A stretch of 64,000 nt of DNA, taken from an uncultured Eubacteriales bacterium. Lineage in GTDB: Bacteria > Bacillota > Clostridia > Oscillospirales > CAG-382. Below the pieces are notes generated by a model. It saw only the letters and a list, made by a program, of their open reading frames with translations. It did not search any database and was not told where the DNA came from. The DNA is taken from contig CAKSCV010000001.1 in NCBI GenBank assembly GCA_934444645.1, positions 124,001 to 188,000 on the forward strand. The letters are read 5' to 3'. Both the position numbers and the translations under genes were made by a program. Numbering within the stretch: the stretch's first letter is position 1; each line of letters begins with the position of its first letter. Shown in pieces: positions 41,923-50,069 of the stretch.

Positions 41923-42093
41923 GTGATACGAGAACAAACCAAACTTCGTATTGAGGTGTCAAAAGAAACGAGTTGGAAAGGAACCTGCTGCACGGAAGCG
42001 TTGGCCGAAATACTTGCCCGCGTGCTTGCGGAACAAAGCATGCGTTTCATGCAAGAAAAACAGCCGAAAAGCCGGTCTGTGCGACCGCTATGA
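41923..42093 (+). CDS. 56-residue protein translationally coupled to the recombinase
   Basis: GTG start with GGGAGG (41910-41915) at 7 bp. The product starts MIREQTKLRIEVSKETSW and has a helical middle (TEALAEILARVLAEQSMRF) with a basic tail. The stop TGA overlaps the recombinase ATG as ATGA, which implies coupled translation. No family recognised. Position and size would suit a recombination directionality factor or a leader peptide that opens the recombinase start; both are inference. Confidence 0.65.
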   Translation: MIREQTKLRIEVSKETSWKGTCCTEALAEILARVLAEQSMRFMQEKQPKSRSVRPL

Positions 42094-43388
42094 ATTCCTG
42101 TATGCCTTGGGAATGCCGCACATCGCTTTCGGTTGTCGCCTATTGCCGCGTTTCGACCGACAGTGCCGATCAGGCCAATTCCTTTGAAAATCAAAAAAGC
42201 TACTTTGAAAAATGCATTGGCGCGCATGAAAGCTGGCAGCTCTTTCGGATTTATGCGGACTCCGGTATTACAGGAACCTCAACCGCCAAGCGTGCGGCTT
42301 TTTGTCAGATGATGAAGGATGCCGAAGCGCACGCCTTTGATTTGATCTTGACCAAAGAGGTGTCGCGTTTTGCACGCAACACATTGGATGCCTTGCGCTG
42401 TACCAGAATGTTGAAGGAATTGAACATCGGCGTTGTGTTTTTGTTAGATAACATTTGTACGCTTGATGCGGACGCGGAATTGCGGTTAACCATTATGGCG
42501 TCGCTTGCCCAAGAGGAGAGCCGAAAAACCTCGGAGAGAGTCAAATGGGGACAAAAGCGGCAAATGGAAAAAGGCGTTGTTTTCGGAAGGGATTTGCTCG
42601 GGTATCGGGTATCGGACGGAAAAATTGAAGTTGAACCGAACGGCGCGGAAACCGTGCGGCTGATTTTTCATAAATTCACGGCGGAAAATAAAGGAATCTC
42701 TGCCATTGCACGGGAGTTGACCGCAAGCGGCATTCCAACCTTTACGGGCAAAACCGATTGGCGGCACGGCACGGTGTTAAAGATTCTGCAAAATGAAAAA
42801 TACTGCGGTGATCTGGTGCAGAAAAAAACGTATACACCTAACTATCTGACGCACGAAAAGCGGCAGAACCACGGCAATGAGCCGCTTGTGTGCCAAATAT
42901 CTCATCATGAACCGCTTGTGTCGCGCCGGGTTTGGAACGCAGCGCAGGAACGCCTGTGCGAGCGAAAAGAAAAGAAAGTGCCCGGCGGCAGCGTTCGGTA
43001 TCCGCTGTCCGGGAAAATCATCTGCGGCTTTTGCGGAAAACCGTTTGCCGCACGCACCAAAGTGCAAAAGAGCGGCGCGTGTCCGTCATGGCAATGCCGC
43101 AATCCCGCGTGTATGGCAAAACACGTGCAGATCCGCGGCAAAGATTTTGCACTTGTCGCGCAAAGAGCGTTTGAAGCGTTGGAACTCGATAAAGCGTCAC
43201 TTTTGACGGCTGTCCGGCGAAAATGCGGCAAAGCCTGTGTATCAAAGGCCTATGAACTTTTGGATAATATTGCGGAAGACGATCTTTTTTACCGTCAGGT
43301 CATTGCATCCATAACCGTATACGGGCGCGAAAAAATGACGGTTCGCTTTACGTTTGCTGACGCAGATTGTACGGTTTATCTCGGTTAA
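42090..43388 (+). CDS. Large serine recombinase of the cotJC element
   Basis: 432 residues from ATG 42090. N-terminal resolvase domain with the catalytic Ser22 in AYCRVSTDS and the LTKEVSRFARN and SLAQEESRKTSERVKWG segments; 'Recombinase' domain (about GYRVSDGKIEV... to WNAAQERL); zinc ribbon CGFC...CRNPAC. This is the same class as SpoIVCA, which excises skin from sigK. The gene ends 24 bp from the right core and points at cotJC. No ribosome site of its own; translation probably depends on the overlapping 56-codon gene. Catalytic residues look intact. Confidence 0.95.
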   Translation: MNSCMPWECRTSLSVVAYCRVSTDSADQANSFENQKSYFEKCIGAHESWQLFRIYADSGITGTSTAKRAAFCQMMKDAEAHAFDLILTKEVSRFARNTLDALRCTRMLKELNIGVVFLLDNICTLDADAELRLTIMASLAQEESRKTSERVKWGQKRQMEKGVVFGRDLLGYRVSDGKIEVEPNGAETVRLIFHKFTAENKGISAIARELTASGIPTFTGKTDWRHGTVLKILQNEKYCGDLVQKKTYTPNYLTHEKRQNHGNEPLVCQISHHEPLVSRRVWNAAQERLCERKEKKVPGGSVRYPLSGKIICGFCGKPFAARTKVQKSGACPSWQCRNPACMAKHVQIRGKDFALVAQRAFEALELDKASLLTAVRRKCGKACVSKAYELLDNIAEDDLFYRQVIASITVYGREKMTVRFTFADADCTVYLG

Positions 43389-43600
43389 AAACAGGCGCAT
43401 TTTCGATGCGATGTACCGATGTCGGTCAAAAGCCCCGTAATATCGCCGTAGGGCATGCTGTACCGCTGCGAAAGATAGCGGAGGGAGGCGCCGAGCTCGC
43501 CGTCCGGACCGCCGTATTGGCTCATAACCACCATGGCGGCACGGGCATCCGGCTTTTTAATATTGACCGGGAACTGTAAGCGTTTTTCATAATTCCACAT
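43385..43600 (-). pseudogene. cotJC: cotJC, 5' part (codons 1-63) plus 8 element-encoded codons
   Basis: Starts at ATG 43600, which overlaps the cotJB stop (TAATG), and follows GGGAAGGAGA. It encodes MWNYEKRLQFPV...GGPDGELGASLRYLSQRY..LLTDIGT, the CotJC N-terminus with the first metal-ligand Glu (GEL), then leaves the family at the element border and ends after SHRKCACF. As it stands the product is 71 residues and cannot form the two-metal site. Its stop overlaps the recombinase stop. Confidence 0.92.
43412..43414. other. Right recombination core (attR-like)
   Basis: TGT within TGTACC, where the CotJC reading frame departs from the family. Crossover between this and 40331-40333 restores the gene. 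Confidence 0.7.
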
Positions 43601-43875
43601 TAGTTTTCATCTCCTTCCCACGGAAAAGGCGGCTCAATCCACGTCCAACCGTTTTTTGTTGCTTCGAGGTTGTCTGTCGTGAGAGAGCCGTATGCGGCTT
43701 CATAGGCGTTGACGGCCTTGCGGCGCGCCTCGTTGTGGCGGTCAAAAAAGCTTTGCGCTTTTTTGCTTTCCGGATGCGTGTCTAAATAGAGCCTTGCTTC
43801 ATCCACGGCAAAGCCCTCTTCCATCACAGTACGCAAGAGCCGTGCACGGTTTGTTTCTTTACTTCTCATTCGCAT
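43600..43875 (-). CDS. cotJB: Spore coat protein CotJB
   Basis: 91 residues from ATG 43875, with AGGAGG 8 bp upstream. Family signature: ARLYLDTHPESKKAQSFF..HNEARRKAVNAYEAAYGSLT and a C-terminal WTWIEPPFPWE. Overlaps cotJA by 17 bp and touches cotJC by 1 bp, giving tight coupling. CotJ proteins form an inner coat complex in Bacillus and Clostridium spores, made in the mother cell. Confidence 0.9.
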   Translation of the reverse strand: MRMRSKETNRARLLRTVMEEGFAVDEARLYLDTHPESKKAQSFFDRHNEARRKAVNAYEAAYGSLTTDNLEATKNGWTWIEPPFPWEGDEN

Positions 43876-44059
43876 TTCGTGCACCTCCTACGGCCAAAAA
43901 GGGCATATACAGTTCCGGAAAGATGGTTCCTTTATCAAGACCTTCGTCAGGCGGAAACAATGCGTCAAAATCGGCGTTCTGCATGGGTACGCTTGCCACG
44001 GCAAGCCCTGCGGATGACGGATTTGCACCCGAACGAAGTTCACAAGCAAGTGAATTCAT
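43859..44059 (-). CDS. cotJA: Spore coat-associated protein CotJA
   Basis: 66 residues from ATG 44059 (AGGAGA, 9-bp spacing). Matches the family by LAVASVPMQNADFDALFPPDEGLDKGTIFPEL and PFL near the end. First gene of the cotJABC operon. The start is chosen over a longer upstream frame because of the ribosome site and the normal family size. Confidence 0.88.
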   Translation of the reverse strand: MNSLACELRSGANPSSAGLAVASVPMQNADFDALFPPDEGLDKGTIFPELYMPFLAVGGARNANEK

Positions 44060-44120
44060 AGATATCGTTCTCCTGTGTTTTTTAGCGGAGGCCGCCGTGC
44101 GTGACGGAGCCTCTGTTACA

Positions 44121-44128
44121 GTATATGT
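44121..44128 (-). promoter_or_regulatory. Candidate mother-cell sigma -10 for cotJABC
   Basis: Minus strand CATATACT, about 62 bp before cotJA, identical to the octamer before yunB and close to the sigma-E -10 consensus. A -35 is not clear. Confidence 0.4.
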
Positions 44129-44195
44129 AAGCGGCGAACGCCGTGCACCGGAAAAGCGAAAACTTTGCTTTTTCGCGAAACTTCGCCGCGGGAAC

Positions 44196-44241
44196 ACAAA
44201 AAGACCCGAAGGTTTGCAAAACACTTGCAAGCTTTCGGGTC
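44196..44241 (-). terminator. Intrinsic terminator after the ABC exporter
   Basis: Outer stem GACCCGAA (44203-44210) with TTCGGGTC (44234-44241), inner TTGCAA pairing, T-run on the minus strand. Confidence 0.85.
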
Positions 44242-44260
44242 GAAAACCGATCGTAAACGT

Positions 44261-45982
44261 TTAAATCGATTCGGTGTTAAACTGCTCGTGATAGAGCGTG
44301 GCATATAGGCCGTTTTGAGCAAGGAGCGATTTGTGTGAACCGTGTTCGACGATGGTTCCGTCGGCAATGACGGCAATCTCATCGGCGTTTTTGATGGTGG
44401 AAAGCCGATGTGCCACAACAATGGTCGTGCGGCCCTTGCACAATTCATCGAGCGATTTCTGAATGAGCATTTCGGTGGTGTTGTCGAGTGCACTGGTAGC
44501 TTCGTCCAAAATCAAAATCGGCGGATTTTTTAAGAACACGCGTGCAATGCTTAACCGCTGCTTTTGACCGCCGGACAGCCGCACGCCGCGTTCGCCGATC
44601 TGCGTGTCGTAGCCGTGCTCCATCGAAAGAATGTACTCGTGAATGTTGGCGCGTTTGGCGGCTTCGATCACCTCTTCGTCGGTGGCATCCGTGCGTCCGT
44701 AAAGGATGTTTTCCTTGATACTTGCGTTGAAGAGGTAAATGTCTTGCTGTACAATACCGATACTGCGGCGCAGGCTGTCGAGCGTGACGGTGTTGATATC
44801 GATGCCGTCAATGAAAATATGGCCGGAGGCAATATCGTAAAAGTGCGGAATCAAGTGGCAAATGGTCGTTTTGCCGCCGCCGGAAGGGCCGACAAGCGCA
44901 AAGGTCTTTCCCTGAGGAATGTCAAAGCTTACACCGCGCAGCACGTCTTTGTTTTTTCCATAGTGGCAGAAAACGTTTTCAAAGCGGATATTGCCGCAAA
45001 CCGAACCGATATCACGGGCATTCGGCGCATCCGCCTCGGGCTTTGTATCCATGATTTCGAGAAAACGCTCAAAGCCGGCAACGCCGTCTTGATATTGCTG
45101 TAAAAAATTGATCATGGTTGTAACAGGCGTTAAAAACAGATTTAACGAAACAATAAAGGCGGAATAATCGCCGAAATTGATGGTTCCGTTATACAAAAAC
45201 AGACCGCCGGCAATGAGCACGGTTACGTTGAAAAAGCTGGATAAAAAGGAGGTCGTCGAGAGGAATTCTCCCATGGCCTTGTAGGCAAGCGTGCGTGCCT
45301 CGACAAATTCTTTGTTGTTGAGAGAAAACTTTTCTTTTTCGCGTGCGGAATTGGTAAATGCTTTGGTGACACGAATGCCGGAAATGCTGCTTTCGAGTGC
45401 CGCATTGACCGAGGCGATGGCCTTGTTGCTTGCTTGAAAGGCACGGCGCATCCGCAGCCGCAGCCGAAAGGCCACAAGCACCAGTAACGGCACGCAGAGG
45501 AAAACAATCAGCGTCAGATACACGTTGATCGTGGCGAGGTAGACAAACGAAACAAAAACGGTAATACCGGTAACGATCACATTTTCCGGCCCATGATGCG
45601 CCAGCTCGCTGATGTTCATAAGGTCGTTGGTCATGCGGCTCATGAGCTTGCCGGTTTCGTTGTCGTCAAAGAAAGAAAAGGGAAGCGTTTGAAGCTTGGC
45701 AAACAGGTCTCTTCGCATATCCGCCTGTATGTAAACACCCATCACGTGTCCTTTGTATTGCACAAAAAAGTCGAGCAGCTTTCGGATATAGTACAAGGCA
45801 AGCAATGCAACGCCGGCGGCGACGATCCATCTGTATTTTTTCTGCGGAATCAAGTCGTTGAGCATGATGCGCGTGATGATCGGATAAATCACACCGATGA
45901 GGGACGCAATCAGTGCTGCAGTCATATCCATGAAAAACAGCTTTTTGTGCGGTTTATAATAGGGAATGAATCTTTTGAGCAT
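44261..45982 (-). CDS. ABC exporter half-transporter (MsbA/MdlB type)
   Basis: 573 residues: a six-helix membrane domain (about 15-310) fused to an ATPase with Walker A GPSGGGKTT, Q-loop VQQDIYLF, signature LSGGQKQR, Walker B ILILDEATSALD and H-loop VAHRLS. It would act as a homodimer exporting lipids, drugs or peptides; substrate unknown. AAAGGAG precedes the ATG. Transcribed alone from its own promoter. Confidence 0.93.
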   Translation of the reverse strand: MLKRFIPYYKPHKKLFFMDMTAALIASLIGVIYPIITRIMLNDLIPQKKYRWIVAAGVALLALYYIRKLLDFFVQYKGHVMGVYIQADMRRDLFAKLQTLPFSFFDDNETGKLMSRMTNDLMNISELAHHGPENVIVTGITVFVSFVYLATINVYLTLIVFLCVPLLVLVAFRLRLRMRRAFQASNKAIASVNAALESSISGIRVTKAFTNSAREKEKFSLNNKEFVEARTLAYKAMGEFLSTTSFLSSFFNVTVLIAGGLFLYNGTINFGDYSAFIVSLNLFLTPVTTMINFLQQYQDGVAGFERFLEIMDTKPEADAPNARDIGSVCGNIRFENVFCHYGKNKDVLRGVSFDIPQGKTFALVGPSGGGKTTICHLIPHFYDIASGHIFIDGIDINTVTLDSLRRSIGIVQQDIYLFNASIKENILYGRTDATDEEVIEAAKRANIHEYILSMEHGYDTQIGERGVRLSGGQKQRLSIARVFLKNPPILILDEATSALDNTTEMLIQKSLDELCKGRTTIVVAHRLSTIKNADEIAVIADGTIVEHGSHKSLLAQNGLYATLYHEQFNTESI

Positions 45983-46012
45983 GAGAAGCTCCTTTCGAAC
46001 GTCATATGCTTA

Positions 46013-46041
46013 ATTATAGCGCAGTTTCTCATAAAATTCAA
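46013..46041 (-). promoter_or_regulatory. Sigma-A promoter for the ABC exporter
   Basis: Minus strand TTGAAT, 17-bp spacer, TATAAT. Confidence 0.78.
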
Positions 46042-46060
46042 GCTTTTTTCGCAATTGACG

Positions 46061-46095
46061 AAAAAAGCCGGACAGCTTTCGCCGTCCGGCTTTTT
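46061..46095. terminator. Terminator of the fructose PTS operon
   Basis: Stem AAAAAGCCGGAC with GTCCGGCTTTTT around an 11-nt loop; T-run on both strands. Confidence 0.92.
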
Positions 46096-46122
46096 ATATG
46101 CATGTTTATATTCGTTATATCT

Positions 46123-47826
46123 TTATTTTTTTGCCGCTTCGAGAGCTTCACGGATCTCTCTTTCGGTTTCAAGCATGGCGACTCTTTCGGCGAGAGCTTT
46201 GGCATCGTTCTTCGTCCAAAGCGAAAGCGTTCGCTTCACGCTTGGAAGGGATGCAGGATTTACGCTGAATTCATCAAGCCCGTAGGCGATAAGCAGGGGA
46301 ATCAAACGCTCATCCGCCGCCGCTTCACCGCACATACCGACCGGAATATGCGCACTGTTTGCCGCACGGATGATATGCGCTATCGAGCGAAGCACCGCCG
46401 GAGAGAAAACGGAATACAGATAAGAAACGTCCGGATTTCCGCGGTCAACCGTTAAGGTATACTGCGTTAAGTCGTTGGTGCCGATGCTGAAAAAGTCAGC
46501 GTGTTTGGCAAGTATATCCGCGCAGAGCGACGCCGCCGGTGTTTCGACCATAATGCCGAGCTTTATGTTTTCTGCGTAAGAAATGCCGCTTTCGGCAAGC
46601 TCCGCGGCACATTTGTCAAGCAGCTTGCGCGTTTCTTTGATTTCATCCACGTTTGTCACAAGCGGCAGCATAATGCGGATATCGCCGTACACACCGGCAC
46701 GCAACAGCGCGCGTAACTGCGTTTTGAACAAATCCGTATGTGCAAGGCAAAAGCGGATCGCGCGGAAGCCCAAAAACGGATTCTCCTCTTTCTTTAAGCC
46801 GAGGTAGGGGATATCCTTGTCGCCGCCGACATCGAGCGTGCGCACGATGAGCGGTTTGCCTTTTAAGATCAATGCGGCTTTTTTGTATGCTTCGAACTGC
46901 TCATCTTCAGTCGGTGCGTGTTCACGGTCCATAAAGAGAAATTCCGTGCGGAAAAGGCCGACACCGTCGCCGCCGTTTTGCATGACCGCTGCCGCCTCCT
47001 CCGGCTTTCCGATGTTTCCGGCGGCTTCCAAACGAAGGCCGTCAGCCGTTTCAGCTTTTTTCTCGATAAAGGCTGCAAGAGCGCGCTTTTTTTCGGCATA
47101 GGCGGCTTGCAGGGCTTTTGCGTGTGCAATATCGTCGTCGGTCGGGGAAAGGGTCACACAGCCGGTTTCGGCGTTCACAATGACGCTGTCGCCGGATTTT
47201 AACGTTTCGGTTAATTGCGGAATGCCGAGTATGGCCGGAATGCCCATGGCACGCGCAAGAATCGCCGAATGCGAGGTCATACCGCCGGTTTCGGTGACGA
47301 TGGCGGAAACGTGTTCTCTGTCAAGTCCGGCCGTGACCGACGGAACAAGGTCGTAGGCACAGATGACCGTGTCCGGCGCAAGCTCCGAAAGGGAGGGCGT
47401 TTCCCGGCAAAGCAGAATCGAAAGCAGGTCGTTTTTGATATCGTTGACATCGGAGGCGCGCTGTCTTGTCAATTCGTCGTCGGCTTGGGAGAAAATCATG
47501 GCAAACATATCGCAGATCTGCGACACGGCACTTTCCGCACACATCCCGGTGTCAGCTAACTTTTCGATCTCACCCTGCATATACGGGTCTTGGATCATCA
47601 AAATGTGTCCCAAAACAATCTCGGCTTCTTTTTCGCCGACAGCTTTGCGGAGCTTTTCGGCGCTGGCATTGGTTTTTTCAATAAATTTTTCGAGTGCCGC
47701 ATGAAAACGGGCCTTCTCCGCTGCCGGGTCGCAGTCAGTCTTTGGCTCAAACGACAGGTCGCTTCCGCCAAGCTTCAGAACCTTTCCGATTCCGTATCCG
47801 CCGGATACACCGATTCCTTTTAACAT
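46123..47826 (-). CDS. ptsI: Phosphoenolpyruvate-protein phosphotransferase (PTS enzyme I)
   Basis: 567 residues, full length. N-terminal HPr-binding/phosphohistidine domain (GIGVSGGYGIGKV, active His in GGMTSHSAILAR) and C-terminal PEP-binding barrel (FRTEFLFMDR, IKLGIMVETPAA, FSIGTNDLTQYTL, VGMCGEAAAD with the active Cys). It takes phosphate from PEP and passes it to HPr. Last gene of the fructose operon, 20 bp after ptsH. Confidence 0.97.
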   Translation of the reverse strand: MLKGIGVSGGYGIGKVLKLGGSDLSFEPKTDCDPAAEKARFHAALEKFIEKTNASAEKLRKAVGEKEAEIVLGHILMIQDPYMQGEIEKLADTGMCAESAVSQICDMFAMIFSQADDELTRQRASDVNDIKNDLLSILLCRETPSLSELAPDTVICAYDLVPSVTAGLDREHVSAIVTETGGMTSHSAILARAMGIPAILGIPQLTETLKSGDSVIVNAETGCVTLSPTDDDIAHAKALQAAYAEKKRALAAFIEKKAETADGLRLEAAGNIGKPEEAAAVMQNGGDGVGLFRTEFLFMDREHAPTEDEQFEAYKKAALILKGKPLIVRTLDVGGDKDIPYLGLKKEENPFLGFRAIRFCLAHTDLFKTQLRALLRAGVYGDIRIMLPLVTNVDEIKETRKLLDKCAAELAESGISYAENIKLGIMVETPAASLCADILAKHADFFSIGTNDLTQYTLTVDRGNPDVSYLYSVFSPAVLRSIAHIIRAANSAHIPVGMCGEAAADERLIPLLIAYGLDEFSVNPASLPSVKRTLSLWTKNDAKALAERVAMLETEREIREALEAAKK

Positions 47827-47846
47827 GACGCTCCTCCTTTGCTGTC

Positions 47847-48110
47847 TTATTCGCCGAAACCGCTTTCCACAAGCGCGACGGCACTGTCAAGGGCGGCCTT
47901 TTCGTCGTCGCCGTCGCAGACGATCTCGATGGTGCTGCCGCATTTGATGCCGGCGGCGATGATATTCATAAGGCTTTTGCCGTTGACATCCGTACCGTTG
48001 AATTTAATGGTGACATTGCAGGAAAATTTTGCCATGGCGGCAGCGAAAGCGCCTGCCGGACGCATATGGAAGCCTTGGGCGTTTTGGATGGTTAGAGTCT
48101 TAGAAGTCAT
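47847..48110 (-). CDS. ptsH: PTS phosphocarrier protein HPr
   Basis: 87 residues. The phosphorylated His15 is in GFHMRPAG, and the regulatory Ser46 site is present in GKSLMNIIAAG, so HPr kinase and CcpA-type control is possible. It relays phosphate from enzyme I to the fructose transporter. Between fruA and ptsI. Confidence 0.97.
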   Translation of the reverse strand: MTSKTLTIQNAQGFHMRPAGAFAAAMAKFSCNVTIKFNGTDVNGKSLMNIIAAGIKCGSTIEIVCDGDDEKAALDSAVALVESGFGE

Positions 48111-48147
48111 GATACATTCTCCGTTCTGGTTTTATTTGAATAAAAAC

Positions 48148-50064
48148 TTAAGCTTTTTGTGAAACGTTCTTTTTGAATACGCCGAGTAAAACAGCGGAAA
48201 GCGCGGTGCCGGCCACTAAGGCAAGCAAATAGAGAGGCCAGTTGCCGACCACGGCGAACACGAAGATGCCGCCGTGCGGCGCCATAAGCGTGCATTTGAA
48301 GAGCATGGAAAGTCCTCCCGAAAGAGCAGCGCCCAAGAAGCAGGCCGGAATGACGTGTAACGGATCGGCCGCCGCATAGGGAATCGCACCTTCGGTGATA
48401 AAGCTGAGACCCATGATATAGTTGACCGGTGCGTTTTTGCGTTCTTCTGCGGTGAATTTGTTTTTGAAAATGGCTGCGGCAAGGGCAATGGCAAGCGGAG
48501 GAACCATGCCGCCGATCATAACGGCTGCCATGATATCATAGTTGCCGGTGGTGATGGCTGCCGTGCCGAAGACATACGCCGCCTTGTTGAAAGGACCTCC
48601 CATATCAATGGCCATCATGCCGCCTAAAATCATGCCGAGCGCGAATTTGCTGACATCGTTCATGCTGTTTAAGAAATCGGTAAGAGCGGTGTTGATCATG
48701 CCCATAAACGGGTTGACGGCGCACATGACAACGGCAATCGCGCCAAGGCCTGCAAGCGGATAAATGAGAACCGGCTTAATACCTTCAAGCGCATCTGGCA
48801 GCTTATCGCACAGCTTTTCAATGCCGAGCATGAGATAACCGCCGGCGAAGCCGGCAAGCAGTGCGCCTAAGAAGCCGGACGGAATATCTCCGCCGATGTT
48901 GGCAAAGGTCGAACCGGTTGTTGCAAGATAGCCGCCGACAAAGCCGACTAAAAGACCCGGACGGTCGGCAATGCTGCGTGCGATGAATGCTGCAAGCACG
49001 GGAATCATGAAGCTGAAGGCATAGCCGCCGATGCCCTTGAAGAACGCGGCTGCCGGCGTAAACGTACCGAAGCTCGAATTCTGCGGTGCGCCGGCGATGG
49101 TGTCGATTAAAAACGCCAGAGCGATGAAAATACCGCCGCCCACCACAAACGGAAGCATATGCGAAACGCCGTTCATGAGGTGCTTGTAGATCTTTCGACC
49201 GGCTGATTCACCGCTGGTGGAGGTGCTTTCCTTGGCTTTTGCGGAAGCATGGTAAACGGGTGCGTCACCGGAAACAATTCTGTTTATCAAGTCCTCCGGG
49301 TTTTTGATGCCCTCGGAAACGCTGACACTGATGAGCTTCTTGCCGTCAAAGCGAGCCATTTCGACCGACTTGTCTGCAGCAATGATAATGCCGTCGGCTG
49401 CGGCGATTTCCGCATCGGTAAGAACGTTCTTTGCACCGCCCGAACCGTTGGTTTCGGCTTTAACGGGAATGCCGAGCTCTTTCCCGGCTTTTTCGAGGGC
49501 TTCGGCTGCCATGTAGGTGTGGGCGATGCCGGTCGGGCAGGCAGTCACGGCAAGAATACGATAGTTTTTTGCGGTGGTAGCCGGTACTTCTTGCGCTTCT
49601 TCCGGATATTTTGCACGCTCGAAGGCGTCGATTTCCTTTAAGAATTCGTCTTCCGATGTTGCCGCAAGCAGCTTTGTACGGAATCCTTCGTCCATGAGCA
49701 TGGTCATCAGCCGCGACAAAACCTCTAAATGCACATCGCCGTCATTGGGCGCAGCAATCATAAAGAATAAGTTTGAGGGCTTTCCGTCAAGCGAGGCATA
49801 ATCCACACCGCCAGGAACGGTCATGGCGGACAGAGCCGGATGCTTTACTGTGTCACTTTTGGCGTGCGGAATGGCAATGCCGTCGCCGACAGCCGTCGAG
49901 CCTTGGCTTTCACGTGCGAGAATCGCGTTTTTGTAAACCGTGCGGTCGGAGATGCTTCCGTTCTGATATTGCAGGTCGATGAGAAGGTCGATGGCTTGGT
50001 TTTTGTCCGAAACAGCAGCTCCGAGGCGGATGCTGTTCTTTTGAAGTAGATCTGTGATTCGCAT
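48148..50064 (-). CDS. fruA: PTS fructose transporter subunit IIABC
   Basis: 638 residues from ATG 50064, 8 bp after AAAGGA; ATG 50073 overlaps the fruK stop but has no spacing. IIA domain with active His in GIAIPHAKS, IIB domain with active Cys in VTACPTGIAHTYMAAEAL, and a IIC membrane domain (from about residue 290) with GGPFNKAAYVFG and ITEGAIPYAAADP. It imports fructose as fructose-1-phosphate. Confidence 0.96.
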   Translation of the reverse strand: MRITDLLQKNSIRLGAAVSDKNQAIDLLIDLQYQNGSISDRTVYKNAILARESQGSTAVGDGIAIPHAKSDTVKHPALSAMTVPGGVDYASLDGKPSNLFFMIAAPNDGDVHLEVLSRLMTMLMDEGFRTKLLAATSEDEFLKEIDAFERAKYPEEAQEVPATTAKNYRILAVTACPTGIAHTYMAAEALEKAGKELGIPVKAETNGSGGAKNVLTDAEIAAADGIIIAADKSVEMARFDGKKLISVSVSEGIKNPEDLINRIVSGDAPVYHASAKAKESTSTSGESAGRKIYKHLMNGVSHMLPFVVGGGIFIALAFLIDTIAGAPQNSSFGTFTPAAAFFKGIGGYAFSFMIPVLAAFIARSIADRPGLLVGFVGGYLATTGSTFANIGGDIPSGFLGALLAGFAGGYLMLGIEKLCDKLPDALEGIKPVLIYPLAGLGAIAVVMCAVNPFMGMINTALTDFLNSMNDVSKFALGMILGGMMAIDMGGPFNKAAYVFGTAAITTGNYDIMAAVMIGGMVPPLAIALAAAIFKNKFTAEERKNAPVNYIMGLSFITEGAIPYAAADPLHVIPACFLGAALSGGLSMLFKCTLMAPHGGIFVFAVVGNWPLYLLALVAGTALSAVLLGVFKKNVSQKA

Positions 50065-50069
50065 GAGTG

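Larger units (their letters stand above)
40334..43414 (+). mobile_element. 3,081-bp skin-like intervening element in cotJC
   Basis: Bounded by the two halves of cotJC. Removing 40334-43414 joins ...CTCTTC-TGT-ACCGAT..., which on the minus strand reads GAC ATC GGT ACA GAA GAG, that is DIGT-EELAH, the exact CotJC sequence in frame. It holds an orphan LytTR regulator, a long structured leader, a 56-codon gene and a serine recombinase whose stop is 24 bp from the right core. Inverted TGCGCC hexamers lie just inside both ends (40353-40358 and, reversed, 43394-43399). Developmental excision, as known for sigK skin, is inferred. Confidence 0.88.

Noticed and set aside
39923..43600. The split of cotJC as an assembly chimera or ordinary decay
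   Set aside because: Both halves are free of stops or frameshifts, keep orientation and exact reading phase, and the insert carries a recombinase pointing at the junction. A chimera or decay would not restore the frame to the base. It still deserves a read check.
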